Source: Gnetum montanum (lineage: Eukaryota > Streptophyta > Gnetopsida > Gnetales > Gnetaceae). Taken from it: a stretch of 26,964 nucleotides of DNA. Below the pieces are notes generated by a model. It was not told the origin of the DNA. It worked only from the letters and a program-made list of their open reading frames with translations, and made no database searches. The stretch is taken from contig MNCI01008071.1 of assembly GCA_015680685.1 (NCBI GenBank), positions 362,407 through 389,370 on the forward strand. Reading direction: 5' to 3'. The position numbers were made by a program, and so were the translations under genes. Shown here one piece after another: positions 9,116 through 19,888 of the stretch (the first letter of the stretch is position 1; every line of letters starts with the position of its first letter).

Positions 9116-12100
9116 ATGGCTAGTTATCCAAACACCTCATCATCATTTGAATCTTCGAAGCTTCCTTCGAACCAAAAATCACATCCAATGAACACAGTCA
9201 TGTTGACTCATGCCATCACTTATTGGATTAAGGCTGGCCATCTTCCTAGGAAATTCTCTAATCCTAGAAGTTCTCTTATATATTTGCAAATTTCTAGGAA
9301 TAAGCCTTGTAAAGCGCTTTTGGATTTAGGCTCTGGTGTTAACTTAATCTCTTAATAAATGTAAAAAGCCTGGAACCTACCTCCACTAAAGAAGAGTAAC
9401 ATTCGTTTAGAGTTGGCCAACTAGTCCATCACTATCCCATTAGGACTAGTGGAGGACATTGTCAACATTGTTTGTGGATGGTTGTATCCAACCAATTTCC
9501 TACTAATCTAAGTCAACAATTGTATGGGGGACTTTCTAATCATAATGGGAAGAGGATGGCTGAGCACGATTGATGCACACCTAGGAATACATGATCTTTT
9601 CCTAGAAATATCAAAAGAAAATGCATTTGAGAATATCAAGAAGAAGAAATTTCCATGCATCATATATAGTGACACAAGGTGCAACTACATGCAGAAGTCC
9701 TAGTTTGTACAACGCTTAACATTTCCTGCATGCAACCAATGTGCATAAGTAACTAATATACAAAGATTCCTATATGTAATAGCCATAAGATAGGAAGGCA
9801 CCCAATGGCTAACAACTGACCAAGAAAGTAATTCAACCTTATGCATGGAACCAACTGAGAGCATAACTTGTGCCTACATTGATAGCATAGATACATTAGA
9901 GCAAGTCCATCACCAACTTTTAGGTTTTGACATTGAAAATATCAATTAGAGGAAGTTGGGAATCCTTGATGAGCTTAAGTAAGAGCCCATTGAGTTAAAA
10001 TTGTTGCCCACTGGTATGGAGTACACATTTCTCAAGAATGGGAAACCAGTAATAATTAATGCTAAGCTCGCTCCTCAACAAAAAGAGAGACTGCTGAAGA
10101 TGGTAAATAAATGGTCAAAAGTCTTTTCTTGGTCATATCCTGAATTAACTAGAATATATCCTAAGATATGCCAACATAGAATTTACACTAACCCCTCCAT
10201 GAAGCCTCAATGACAACCACAAAGATGACTAAACCCAAAGCTTAAGCAAGTAGTTAAAGAAGAAATTGAACAACTTCTAAAATTTAGGTTCATCTACCCC
10301 ATTGCTGACAGTGAATGGGTTAGTCCATTAGTCATTGTGCCTAAGAAGGAAGGTAAATGAAGGATGTGTATAGAATTTAGGCTATTAAACATGGCAACAT
10401 GTAAAGATCATTTTCCATTGCCATTCGTTGACCAAGTCTTATAAGGCATTGCTATTATAGTTTTCTGTATGGTTACAGTGGGTACAACCAAATTCAAATA
10501 GCACTAGAAGATCAAGCCAAGAATACATTCACAAGTCCTTGGGGGACATTTGCATATAGGCAAATGTCGTTTGGCTTGTGCAATGCCCTAGCAACATTTT
10601 AACATCTAATTCTTAGTATATTTCAGCAGCAAATAGAGAATGGTATGGAGGTCTTTATGGATGATTTCTCCACCTACAAAGCAGACTTTGAACAAGCATT
10701 GGACCAATTAGAGCAAGTACTAAAATGATGTGTTAAAACCAACCTAAGACTCAATTTGTAGAAAATCCATTTAATGGTCTAAGAGGGCATTGTATTAGGG
10801 CATAAAATTTCACAAACAGGGATGAAGGTAGATCCTAAGAAAATTTAAGTCATACAAGGAATCACTCATCAACCTGAAACTATAAAAGATGTATGATCAT
10901 TCCTTGGACATATAGGATATTATAGACACTTCATTGAGAACTTTTTGAAGATCACAAAACCATTGGTAGAGTTAACAAAAAAGGATGTACCCTTTGAATG
11001 GACCAAGGAATGTGAGCTGGCTTTCCAGACCTTGAAGCAGAAGCTCATAGAAACACCCATTCTACAAGCTCCCAACTAGTCCAAACCATTCCATATAATG
11101 ACTAATGCATCTAATTTTTCTTTAGGAGCCCTAATTACATAGTTAGATGACCAAAAACATCCTTATTACATTCATTATGCAAGTCAAAGTATTGCTGGTG
11201 CACAACTCAACTACACCACAATAGAAAAAGAGTTAATGGTTGTGGTGTCTACACTAGAAAAATTTAGGCACTATGTATTAGGCTATAAAATATTTGTACA
11301 CATGGATCATAGTGCAATTCTATTACTTATAAATAAACCAATGGTGAGCCCTTGCATCATATAATGGCTCATGATCTTGCAAGAGTTCAATTTTACAATG
11401 ATCAATCATAAAGGCACTGAGAATGTCGTTGTTGATCATTTATCTTAGTTGCGATGGGACAATGAAGAGGACAAATACCTAATTTTTGATTGCTTCCTTG
11501 ATGAACTCCTCTTTGTAGGTGTAATAAACAATCAATCACCCATAGATAAAAATTGGTATAGTAGCATTCTTACCTATTTTCTCACACAAGAAACGCCACA
11601 AGGCCTGGACATTAAAAAGGAACAATAGTTTCTCCACTGAGTCAAACATTTCATGGAAATTAATGGATACCTTTACAAGGTGTGTTTTGATGGCTTATTC
11701 TGATGGTGTGTTCCTGATGCAAATCAATTACAAGTTCTCCAAGATGCTCATGAGGGCCCTTGTGGGGGTCATTATGCTGGGAGATGAACAACCATTAAAA
11801 TCTTGCTTACAGGATATTATTGGCCTACATTATTTCGAGATACCCATGATTTTGTCTAATCTTGTGAGCGTTTCCAATGCAATGGGGGAATGACTACTAG
11901 AATGGAGGGTTCAAAATAATGGATTTAACCCTTAGAACCCTTCGACATATTGGGAATTGATTTTATGGGGCCTATTACACCAATGTCTAATGGAAAAGCA
12001 TACATTATTGTTGCTATTCACTATTTTACAAAGTGGGTAAAAGTAGTTGCTATTACGGACTATACATCATCTACCGCTGCATGATTTGTCCAAAAACAAA

Positions 12101-12350
12101 TCATAAATAGGTTTGGCATGCCTCATGTAGTTATTTCTAATAATAGTACACACTTTATAGGTGCAAATTTTTGAAAGTTGATGTAACGCTTAGGAGTTGA
12201 GCATAAACTAACTACACCATATCATCCTGAAGTGAATGGTCAAACCAAAGTTACCAATACAGAAATTACAAAAATTTTTACATGAACCATTAGCAAATAT
12301 AGGCGAGACTAGAGCAAAAAATTGAATGATGCTCTTTGGGCCTACCACTC
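9116..12350 (+). pseudogene. pol pseudogene of element II: protease, RT, RNase H, integrase (5' part)
   Basis: Protease: the active-site motif is DLGSG (9323-9337), the Asp-Leu-Gly variant typical of Athila/Tat rather than DTG. A linker follows, then reverse transcriptase from about 10010: PLVIVPKKEGK near 10327-10356, FPLPFVDQVL near 10411, FMDD (10654-10665). The frame shifts between 10440 and 10468; the first catalytic Asp of the LDGYSGY motif is Tyr (codon 10468-10470). RNase H has TNASN where DASN is usual (Asn at 11104-11106). Integrase keeps its zinc region and first Asp (11959-11961), but Asn replaces the second (12139-12141) and Lys the Glu (12247-12249). Reading stops at 12350, where element III is inserted; the C-terminal end lies at 20727-21137. 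Confidence 0.88.
12346..12350 (+). repeat. Left target-site duplication of element III
   Basis: CACTC directly before TGATGAGTCA; the same bases follow the 3' LTR at 20722-20726. Element I shows the uninterrupted site (CCACTCCACATGG at 1247-1259) with one copy. Confidence 0.92.
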
Positions 12351-13121
12351 TGATGAGTCACACGATATCGCAGCCTGTCTCCTCATCTATAAATAAGAGG
12401 TAGATAGATGAGTTTAAGAGGAAGTTTTTTAGTTCCTTAGCCAAACTCTTGTAGTTTTTCTATCTTAGAGTTAGAATTATTTCCTAGTGTATGCCCGCAG
12501 TGTGCTGAATGTAATTGTACGGCATCATTTATTCGAGTGTGATGTACTTGGACACGCACATGATCAGCAATAAAAATCAAGATTACTTCATCATTGCAGC
12601 ATTCACTTAGTTTAATTATTTAATTTTTATTATTATTTACTACTTTTCTAGTTAATATCTCTCACCCTTAAACTCACATTAAAACGCTGAATGAGTATGA
12701 CTTGATTACGAGCATTTAAGTCTGACTACTTGGTAACCCAGTAGTGTACCTAGGATCTGTGCTTGGTAATCCTAGTGGTAGTCGTACATGAAGTCCAAGA
12801 TGTGTATGGATAATCAAGGAATGGATGCTTATCACACTTAGGCTAGATTAGATTCTTTTTCACCCTTCTCTCTTAGCTTAATTAATATTACTTTCCATTG
12901 CCTTTAGGAGTAGCATTAGATTAGAAACCCATCATACATCCCACTCTGGACTAAACCATACATGACAAAGCTAATACTAGTCTACGTGGGAAGATAGTGA
13001 ACTGCGACCTAAGGCTAACTATCTAGATGCCACAACTAGTCCGTCTATGGAGTTTGATCAGATCGTGTGTGTAACACTCCTATTCGTATGGTTGAGTGTA
13101 GGGGTACCTCGTCACTCATCA
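12351..13121 (+). repeat. 5' LTR of element III
   Basis: 771 bp, TGATGAGT...ACTCATCA. Aligned with the 3' LTR it lacks exactly 62 bp of U3 (19899-19960). The other 761 bp align without gaps and differ at about 71 positions (about 9%), roughly 60 of them transitions, by hand count. TATAAATA at 12388-12395, AATAAA at 12569-12574. Confidence 0.92.
12388..12395 (+). promoter_or_regulatory. TATA box of 5' LTR III
   Basis: TATAAATA only 37 bp into this LTR because of the 62-bp U3 loss; in the 3' LTR it lies 99 bp in (19988-19995). Confidence 0.65.
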
Positions 13122-13122
13122 T

Positions 13123-13140
13123 TGTCGCCATTGCTAGGGA
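13123..13140 (+). other. Primer-binding site of element III (tRNA-Asp-like, decayed)
   Basis: TGTCGCCATTGCTAGGGA starts 2 bp after the LTR, like the site of element II. It matches the recalled tRNA-Asp site at 14 of 18 positions. Confidence 0.7.
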
Positions 13141-13263
13141 CGGTGCTAGTTATCTAGATTAGTTATATCATACAAGGTCACTGTATAAGGACTTAATGAT
13201 ATATCTTTTAGAAAGAAATAATTATAAAAATTCACATACAAATTCACGCACAATTTCACAATC

Positions 13264-15246
13264 ATGCCTCTCCTACAAGGTTACAAGAATGCCACACTTA
13301 GTGAGGAAGTTCATTGGAGAACCAACAAACTATATGATGATGAAGATTGGAGTACACAAACAGAAGTGGGGGTTTCTTATAAACATGAATGAAAGAAATG
13401 CCATCCCAACACATGAAAGCATAACTTACCCAATGACGATGAACCCCTACTGGCCACTACAAGCCTAACACAAATACAAGAGGCTGTTCGAATCTCCCGT
13501 AGGCATCGTAAAGAGAGCCATCTACCTAGGCTCAATTTAAACAACTTTTCTAAATTTTTAGGAGGCTATGACTTAGATCTGCATCAACATTTACAAGTCT
13601 TCTATGATGCCTACACATGGAATAACATTGATAATGGGTGGCAAAAAATTAAGCTCTTCCCTATGACACTCGTTGACCAAGCAAAAGTATGGTATAGATC
13701 ATTAAAACCAAATTCAATACGATGCTGGTCAACAATGATAGAAGTCTTTAATGAAAAATATCAAACCTATGTAAAAGTGTCAGCCTTGAGGAAACAAATC
13801 CAAGGATGAAAATAAGCACAACATGAACCCTTGGACATCACCTTAGAAAGATATTATGCACTATTAAACAATTGTCCAGGCCATGGGTTTTCCGAGGAAA
13901 GGCTAATGTACCATATCATTGATGGGCTTCATGATGCAACCAGAGAAACCATAGGGATGTATGCCCAAGGTCAGTTATACAAACACCGAACCCATCGAAT
14001 CCATGAGCTTGTTAAGCGGGTAGCAAAAGAAGAAGGAGAATTGGCTAGATGGAAGAGTGTTGAAAAACATCAACAGGACCAAAATCTCAACTTAAAAAAT
14101 TTCCATGATCATAAAAAGGAGAAATCAATCAATCTCAAGGTGGAAACATCACCTTTGCCAACACAACAAACATTAGAAGAAGTCGAGGCAAAGATCAATA
14201 AGATGTTGGAATGGACATATCAAAAGTGTGAAGAATTTATCAACAATATTGGAGATACAGTTTTGACAAACCAAGAAGTAGGATAAAATATTAGACAATC
14301 GGAAAGAAGGGATAAGGAAAATAAGAGCTCAACTTCCAATCATATGTATGAATGCAATATATGCCTGTATGATCACCCCAAGGGCCAATGCCCAATATTG
14401 TTACATTTACATGAGCATTGGGGAAACACGTTACATCCAGAGTTCGTAAAGAGATACTGTGTTCGATAATAGTGGCAACAATCCCAATCGTGGGGGAGAC
14501 CATCACTAAACTGGAGACACCATTCATATCATCCAAACCCAAACACTTATCTTGTTCAACATCTTGTTTCTCCAACTCGGCCAACACACTTTATCTCACC
14601 ATAGTACCATTCTCCTCAATACTATCAACCCATGCCTTCAACACAACCACCACATTGTGCACCCTAGACTCCTCCTAACTTTCAACATTCTCATCCTTTC
14701 CCTCCTTCCACATTACCACCAACTGTTCCTAAGGTGTCTACACCACTGCAACAACCCATGAACATTACTTGTGCTACTACTTCCAACAGCAGTGAGAGAC
14801 CTCAGCAACATCAAAGGCATCCCTTCTTTAGAAATGACCCTAACAAGGGACAACACAATTCCGAGGCCACTACATCCTCCAGCTCAGCACAAGTTCCACA
14901 CTATGGTGCATCCTTACCTTAAAACCCAAAGCCTCATGTTACTTCATCAGGGCCACCAACTCACACTCCAAAAATAATATAGCTCAATGAACACAGGCAT
15001 GAAGGGCAATATCTTAATCCTTGCATACCATCTAACGGTCACAAACATCATAGTGGGTCAACTTGTTATCCGAGAACTACATCGTATAAATTGCCCCACT
15101 ATGCTTACTATAATCAAGTGTGTGAACCCCAATGGGGTAAGTATGACTAGGCCCCAATACTTCCAACATGCAAGGATCCTCATATTCCATTTATTAATCC
15201 TTGCCGTCCTCAACCGATTAGTTATGGGGCATATCCCCGATTTTAG
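13264..15246 (+). pseudogene. gag pseudogene of element III
   Basis: A single frame of about 660 codons from ATG 13264 to TAG 15244-15246 has no frameshift but about ten internal stops. Order: N-terminal part with MPLLQGY; capsid-type domain about 13540-14000 (FSKFLGGYDL, IKLFPMTLVDQAKVWY, YYALLNNCPGHG, HIIDGLHDATRE); charged helical segment (14001-14290); zinc knuckle CNICLYDHPKGQC (about 14356-14394), spaced C-x2-C-x3-H-x4-C as in Athila-type gag; and a Pro/Gln/Ser/His-rich tail to the stop. The first 1 kb is better preserved than in II. No protease follows in any frame. The frame end coincides with the start of a T-rich tract that in I and II follows integrase. Confidence 0.85.
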
Positions 15247-15973
15247 TAACAAGCAGGATTAATAACCACTTTTTATTTTCTTCAATTTTTTAATTTTTTT
15301 CTTGTTTTTCATTTTTCAACTTCTTGTTTTATCTTTTTATCTTTTTATGTTTTTGTCTTTTTACGTTTTTTATAAGTAATCTTGTCTATGAATAAAACAC
15401 TCATGTGGATCGTTGGTTGAGTTTTGTTCTATGTTATTATGTCTCGGATAATAAATTATGTGGACAGTGAGCCCATTACACCCACTCATCCTCTCTACAA
15501 ATAAGAGGTTCTGTTCGAGGATACAGTGATATTCTTGACATTCTAAAAACTTAAAATTAATTTTTTGTTCATTGTACCCGAAATGAAGAAGGATGGATCA
15601 AGAGGGAATGATTAGGGTGTGACATCAATGGGACTTGTGGATTCTCTTTGGTGATGTCTGTGGAAGTTATCATGCAACGTGGTTGTACTAAGATCCTTGT
15701 AGATTTAATGAAAAATGGGAATAAGAGTAATTAAAAAGGCACTCAAAAATCCAATGTTGTTCTAGGGGATCCCACCAGAAAGACATGCACCCATGCCTGA
15801 AGGTTGGTGGCTTCTCTAGATTCAGTATTCAAAAAAAGAAAAAAAAAAGAAGTAAAAGAAAAAAAGAGAAGTAAAAGAAAAAAAAGTGCCACAAAACAAA
15901 AGTCACTCCTCCCTTGAATAAAATGCCAAGTGATCGTACGCCTTGTTGTTATGGTACTATCATAGTTGTTCAT
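15247..15973 (+). other. Non-coding region of III, related to the post-integrase DNA of I and II
   Basis: T-rich at 15270-15375. AGGGTGTGACATCAATGGGA (15614-15633) matches 2217-2236 in I and 21684-21703 in II. AGAAAGACATGCACCCATGC (15777-15796) matches the AGAAAGACAT stretch at 2448 in I. An A-rich run (15830-15885) follows. Gag is thus joined directly to the region that lies after pol in I and II. Confidence 0.65.
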
Positions 15974-16220
15974 NNNNNNNNNNNNNNNNNNNNNNNNNNN
16001 NNNNNNNNNNNNNNNNNNNNNNNNNNNNNNNNNNNNNNNNNNNNNNNNNNNNNNNNNNNNNNNNNNNNNNNNNNNNNNNNNNNNNNNNNNNNNNNNNNNN
16101 NNNNNNNNNNNNNNNNNNNNNNNNNNNNNNNNNNNNNNNNNNNNNNNNNNNNNNNNNNNNNNNNNNNNNNNNNNNNNNNNNNNNNNNNNNNNNNNNNNNN
16201 NNNNNNNNNNNNNNNNNNNN
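15974..16220. other. Assembly gap (247 N)
   Basis: A run of N between two parts of the element III non-coding region. True length and content are unknown. Confidence 0.99.
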
Positions 16221-16520
16221 TTTTGTAATCTTCACTTATGGCATAGCTCACACACACCATTTCTTACCCTCAACATAATTTTCAAATGATTTTCTTTCCC
16301 TACTATTATCCCTTTGAGTTTGCACGTTCCTATGTACCATTACATAGCCTTTTTCTTCCATCCGAGGTTTTATTGATAAAATCCACATCATCATCATTAA
16401 TTGTGCCTTTCAAATTAATGGAATTACCCTAGAACCCCTTGATAATAGCCCAATGTCCTCAATTTACAATGTTGATTTCAAAAAAATCTTTAAAAATTTC
16501 ATATTTTTGTTGTGCCTCAT
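16221..16520 (+). other. Unassigned sequence after the gap
   Basis: Pyrimidine-rich with CATCATCATCA near 16386-16396. One frame reads as a Tyr/Pro-rich peptide (FPYYYPFEF near 16300) but soon meets a stop. No domain recognised. Confidence 0.5.
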
Positions 16521-16521
16521 G

Positions 16522-16590
16522 TGACTAGGGTCGTAATACCATGTATGCGATGTACCGTACGCGATATCATGTCCTCGCCACCTATAAATA
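16522..16590 (+). promoter_or_regulatory. LTR-like internal promoter in element III
   Basis: GTACGCGATATC (16557-16568) is identical to 19924-19935 in the 3' LTR of III, and TATAAATA follows at 16583-16590 with spacing like that of the LTRs (14 nt here, 18 nt after the nearest GATATC in the 3' LTR). The stretch TGACTAGGGTCGTAATACC upstream weakly resembles the LTR II start TGATGAGTCACGATACC. It may be a U3 fragment of a related LTR family driving the second frame. Confidence 0.55.
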
Positions 16591-16595
16591 GGTGA

Positions 16596-16597
<2 letters not shown>

Positions 16598-16637
<40 letters not shown>
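16598..16637 (+). repeat. Homopolymer of 40 C
   Basis: Uninterrupted run of 40 C starting 8 nt after the TATA box, where the transcription start would be expected. Length may be inexact because such runs sequence poorly. Confidence 0.95.
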
Positions 16638-16638
<1 letters not shown>

Positions 16639-16790
16639 ACGTAACACTTACCATCATTTTTGCCATTCACACAGGGGAGTTTTCAAATTTTTTTCTCTAC
16701 GACTTATGATTGAGCAACCCTAACTATATCTCGCTCGCTGGTACTCTAATTTTAATTCCATTTGAACCTACTTGAACCCAGAGTGTTCAG

Positions 16791-16804
16791 CTTAGTCGTG
16801 GGGG
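16791..16804 (+). other. Internal polypurine-tract-like box of III
   Basis: CTTAGTCGTGGGGG differs by one base from the boxes at 1763, 3159 and 22596. In all three elements a box precedes the ATG-adjacent intron-like segment by about 130-210 bp. Confidence 0.6.
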
Positions 16805-17011
16805 AGGGACATCTGCCGAAAAGTGCCTAACTTTTTTGGAATTTATCATCACCCAAAAGACATCATTTAGGGTAATCAACTATAACACTTAGAATAATTG
16901 TGCCTAAAAATCATCCAGGAAACTAAAATGGGAAACCACCCAAGTCACAGGACTCATTATTACAGTTTTTCGAGAAAAATCACACGTGATAACATAAGAT
17001 CATTAATTAAG

Positions 17012-17078
17012 GTAAGCAGTAAGGTATAACCTAACTTTAAAAATAACCTTACTAATGCTTGGCCCTGTGTGATTGCAG
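17012..17078 (+). other. Candidate 67-nt intron ending at the second ORF's ATG
   Basis: Donor AAG|GTAAGC, branch-like TTACTAATG (17049-17057) about 21 nt before the acceptor, and acceptor TGATTGCAG|ATG. All three signals fit plant consensus well. The length is at the lower limit for plants. The acceptor could also serve a longer splice from the LTR leader. Confidence 0.55.
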
Positions 17079-19723
17079 ATGGCCCTGAAACGTGGACAAC
17101 AGGAAAGTCCTTCTCAAGGTGGAAATAAATGATCTCGGAAAGGTGGAAGACAAGGTTCTGCCGGACAACATGTAGAAGAGGAGGAATAATCATTTAGCAT
17201 TCATCAAGAAGATCCTCCTATCATATGGTTTGGCTAGGTAGAAGGAGGTGCTGCTGCAATGCCTGAACAGGGACAATAGCTCACGTTGCCCTAGGATTGT
17301 GTTTAGGCCATCCATGAGAAGTCCACATTCACTACGGTGATTATAGAATTGAACTTTGAATCATTTGTATAGTTTTCTCCTGAGGCCGTTAGAGATCACC
17401 TCAAGGGGTCTCCCTTATGGCCTATCCTCTCTGCAAGCAGTGCCTGGTACCTAGGAGAGATGTACCAATTTTGGCACAATAGATAGCAAGGCACCACTAT
17501 CAATATTTGTGGTGTGATAGTTGACTTCTCCTCGTAGGCCATTTTAGAAGTGTTAAACCTTCTGAATACAAGGTCCAAAGTTGCTCATTTATCCACCCGT
17601 TCAAACCATAATGTGTGAAAGGATTGGTTGGAAAGGGCTTATGGTAGAGATAAAACATTTGGTGAGTTGATGATGGAAGAGAGGATTTACTGCAAATTTG
17701 AAACATATCACCTCTTCCCCACAAAGGACCTAAAAGGAATATCAACATATGCAGCTAGAGGATGTGCAGTGCTGATGAGAAAGGTTAACACTAACCTACC
17801 CCATCTATATTTAATGGAGATCCAGAGGCGATTCGAGGAACAAAAGACAGGAAAAATGGTGCTACCTTTCCCTTGTCTTATCAGAAAGCTTTGTCAATGT
17901 GTTGGTATTTGAGGGTACACCAATGATGTCCTCCAAAAAGCCCAAACTGCTTCATATGCTGAATTGCTAAAGGCGCCAGCTCCAAGGAAAAGCACTAGCG
18001 AAGAGCTGGGACCATAACAAGAAGAAGAACATATGGCTAGACCAACTGCAACTCAACTTGCAGGACCCAGCCAACCTCCAAGCATGGGTTCCAAACAACA
18101 ACAGGAAGCATGGCCCAGCACAGGCCAGGATCAACTGCCACCGCCACAAGCCTATAGATCGTTGATGAGCCATCTTAGGGCCATCGCTGAGATGGTCAGT
18201 TGGGGAAGCCGTGATGATGCAAACCTCTTCCACATCATCGATGATGTCATTCAACCTATTGTTTTGTTGGATTGCACAAGGGGGGAAGTATCTATTCACA
18301 AAAGAGGAGGGAAAAGTAGTTGGTCACAACAAATCTTAGGAAACGCAGCATCTTTCCAAGTGCAGTTAGAAACTGGTGAAGGGTCCACTGTGGTGGTCAT
18401 GCAACACCAGAATGCCATGGGAGCTGCAGAAGTGGTCGCAAACCACATCAAAGAATCTTTCAACATACCTATTGTGCCACTAATAGATCTCATAGGAGCA
18501 CGAGATGCTCAAACTTTGGCCAGAACCTCAATGACTCCTATGAAACATGAGGATGTGCTTGATTGATTGCTCCAAATAGGGCAAGTAATGACATCCCTAT
18601 TTGACATCTCTCAAGATGTTATAGCAATTCAGTTAGACCTCATTTCCACAAAGGGGAAGCTGGTCTTAACAGACGTGAGGGTTGAGCATGCTGAAGCTAA
18701 GGTGCAAAAACTACAAGAGCAGCTTGTGGGCTTACAAGTATCACAACAGGACCCTCTAAAATTTGTTCCCATAGACTAGCTACATGATTTTAGGACTAAG
18801 CAACTAACCTTTGATTGACCACTGTGGAAAAGCAAAAGAATGTTCTTGAGGAACATTTTCATCAATTGTGAGAATAATTCATCCAGTTTAATTGAGACGT
18901 AAGCTGTTTAGCTAGAGAGAATTGAACCTTCTTGATGGAGGAGGTACGTGCCATTCATCAATAGTCAGCTATTGATATAAGCGCGTGGCAAAATAAGGCT
19001 AAACAACATGAGAAGCTGAAGGAGCACTTCCACGATCAGGTGGGGATGTATAAACAGATCCTTAAAAAGGAGATCCATATGGCCAAGGCCCAAATCAACA
19101 CTATTAGTGCTCAACACACTGACTGGCAGGCCATATTGGACACATATGCCTTCACCCACCAAGCGGAAGTTAAGAGCCAAGACCTGTAGATTCAGGATCT
19201 GACAGAGTACATGTAGTTGGCAAATCTGAGGTATGCCAACCTTGACATGTTAACAGTAGGGTGCCTAAGGATAGAGCTTAAGTAGCAAGTAGCAACCACC
19301 CATATCAAATACGAAGCAGAATTTGCAGAGCGTAAGAAGCTATTGGAAAAAATGGAAGTTGCAAATTCTGAACTTGAGGTGGTAAAAGCCAGCTACCAAG
19401 GATAGAAAGGTGTTGCAGTAGATTTGGCTCGATGGCTAGCAGATTTTCATGAGTACAAGGATAAAGCTAGAGCCTATGAGGAGGAATGATGGGTGTTTGC
19501 AGCTTGGTATGTCAAGGCCAACCAAATGTTTCCGCAACTACCTTATTCGTGGGAAGTGCCAACTCCGTCAAATGTTGGAACATTAGCATGGATAGCACAA
19601 GACCCTCAGACCGAATAGGAGAAGCTCCAGGCCATACTTCAACATCATCAAGCATCAAAGCTTGGAGCACAAGACAAAGGGAAAGCACTAATAGAGGAGC
19701 CACCGCCACCAGGAACTACATGA
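17079..19723 (+). pseudogene. Second ORF of element III: putative plant-transposon domain plus coiled coil (decayed)
   Basis: From ATG 17079 one frame runs to about 18810 with some 13 stops, mostly TAG/TGA one transition from a sense codon. After a frameshift near 18800-18820 another frame continues to TGA 19721-19723, for about 880 codons in all. Residues about 20-300 include TFGELMMEERIYCKFETYHL, RGCAVLMRKVNTNL and LPFPCLIRKLCQCVGI. These resemble the 'putative plant transposon protein' domain (PF20167, from memory), a weak family-level match. A Gln/Pro-rich linker follows (about 18020-18160), then a segment of unknown type and Lys/Glu/Leu-rich coiled coil from about 18600 to 19480, ending in a Pro-rich tail (EEPPPPG). 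GC looks higher than in gag. No retroviral enzyme motif or clear envelope features are seen. Function unknown. Confidence 0.6.
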
Positions 19724-19878
19724 GTTCTAAAATTTTTGTAGTTGTAGCACTTTTTTTTGTGTTGTGTCTTTATTTATTTTTCTTCCCACACTGTGGCATA
19801 ATCCCATTCTTTCATCTAATAATCCCATACCTATCCATTGTGTAATCACTGTAACTCAAGGATGAGTTTTCATTCAAT
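19724..19878 (+). other. 3' untranslated segment of III shared with I and II
   Basis: The last ~80 bp (AATAATCCCATACC onward, with ACTCAAGGATGAGTTTTCAT) match the pre-polypurine DNA of I (3690-3745) and II (23100-23159). This is a conserved terminal region probably needed in cis. Confidence 0.7.
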
Positions 19879-19888
19879 CATGGGGGTA
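19879..19888 (+). other. Polypurine tract of element III
   Basis: CATGGGGGTA directly before TGATGAGTCA, as in element I. Confidence 0.8.

Noticed and set aside
11663-11893. Plus-strand open frame over the integrase zinc region of II
   Set aside because: It is in another frame than the HEGPCGGHY-type integrase sequence, so it is a shadow of pol.
14484-14496. CCAATCGTGGGGG inside gag of III, identical to the polypurine region of I
   Set aside because: It lies within the coding frame (reads as Gln-Ser-Trp-Gly) without the other landmarks; probably chance.
14291-14587. Minus-strand open frame opposite the gag zinc-knuckle region of III
   Set aside because: The plus strand encodes the zinc knuckle and Pro/Gln-rich tail here.
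16464-16670. Minus-strand open frame with a poly-Gly stretch
   Set aside because: The glycines come only from the C40 tract; no start context or homologue is recognised.
17967-18299. Minus-strand open frame opposite the second ORF of III
   Set aside because: The plus frame continues on both sides with consistent composition; the minus frame has no recognisable motif.
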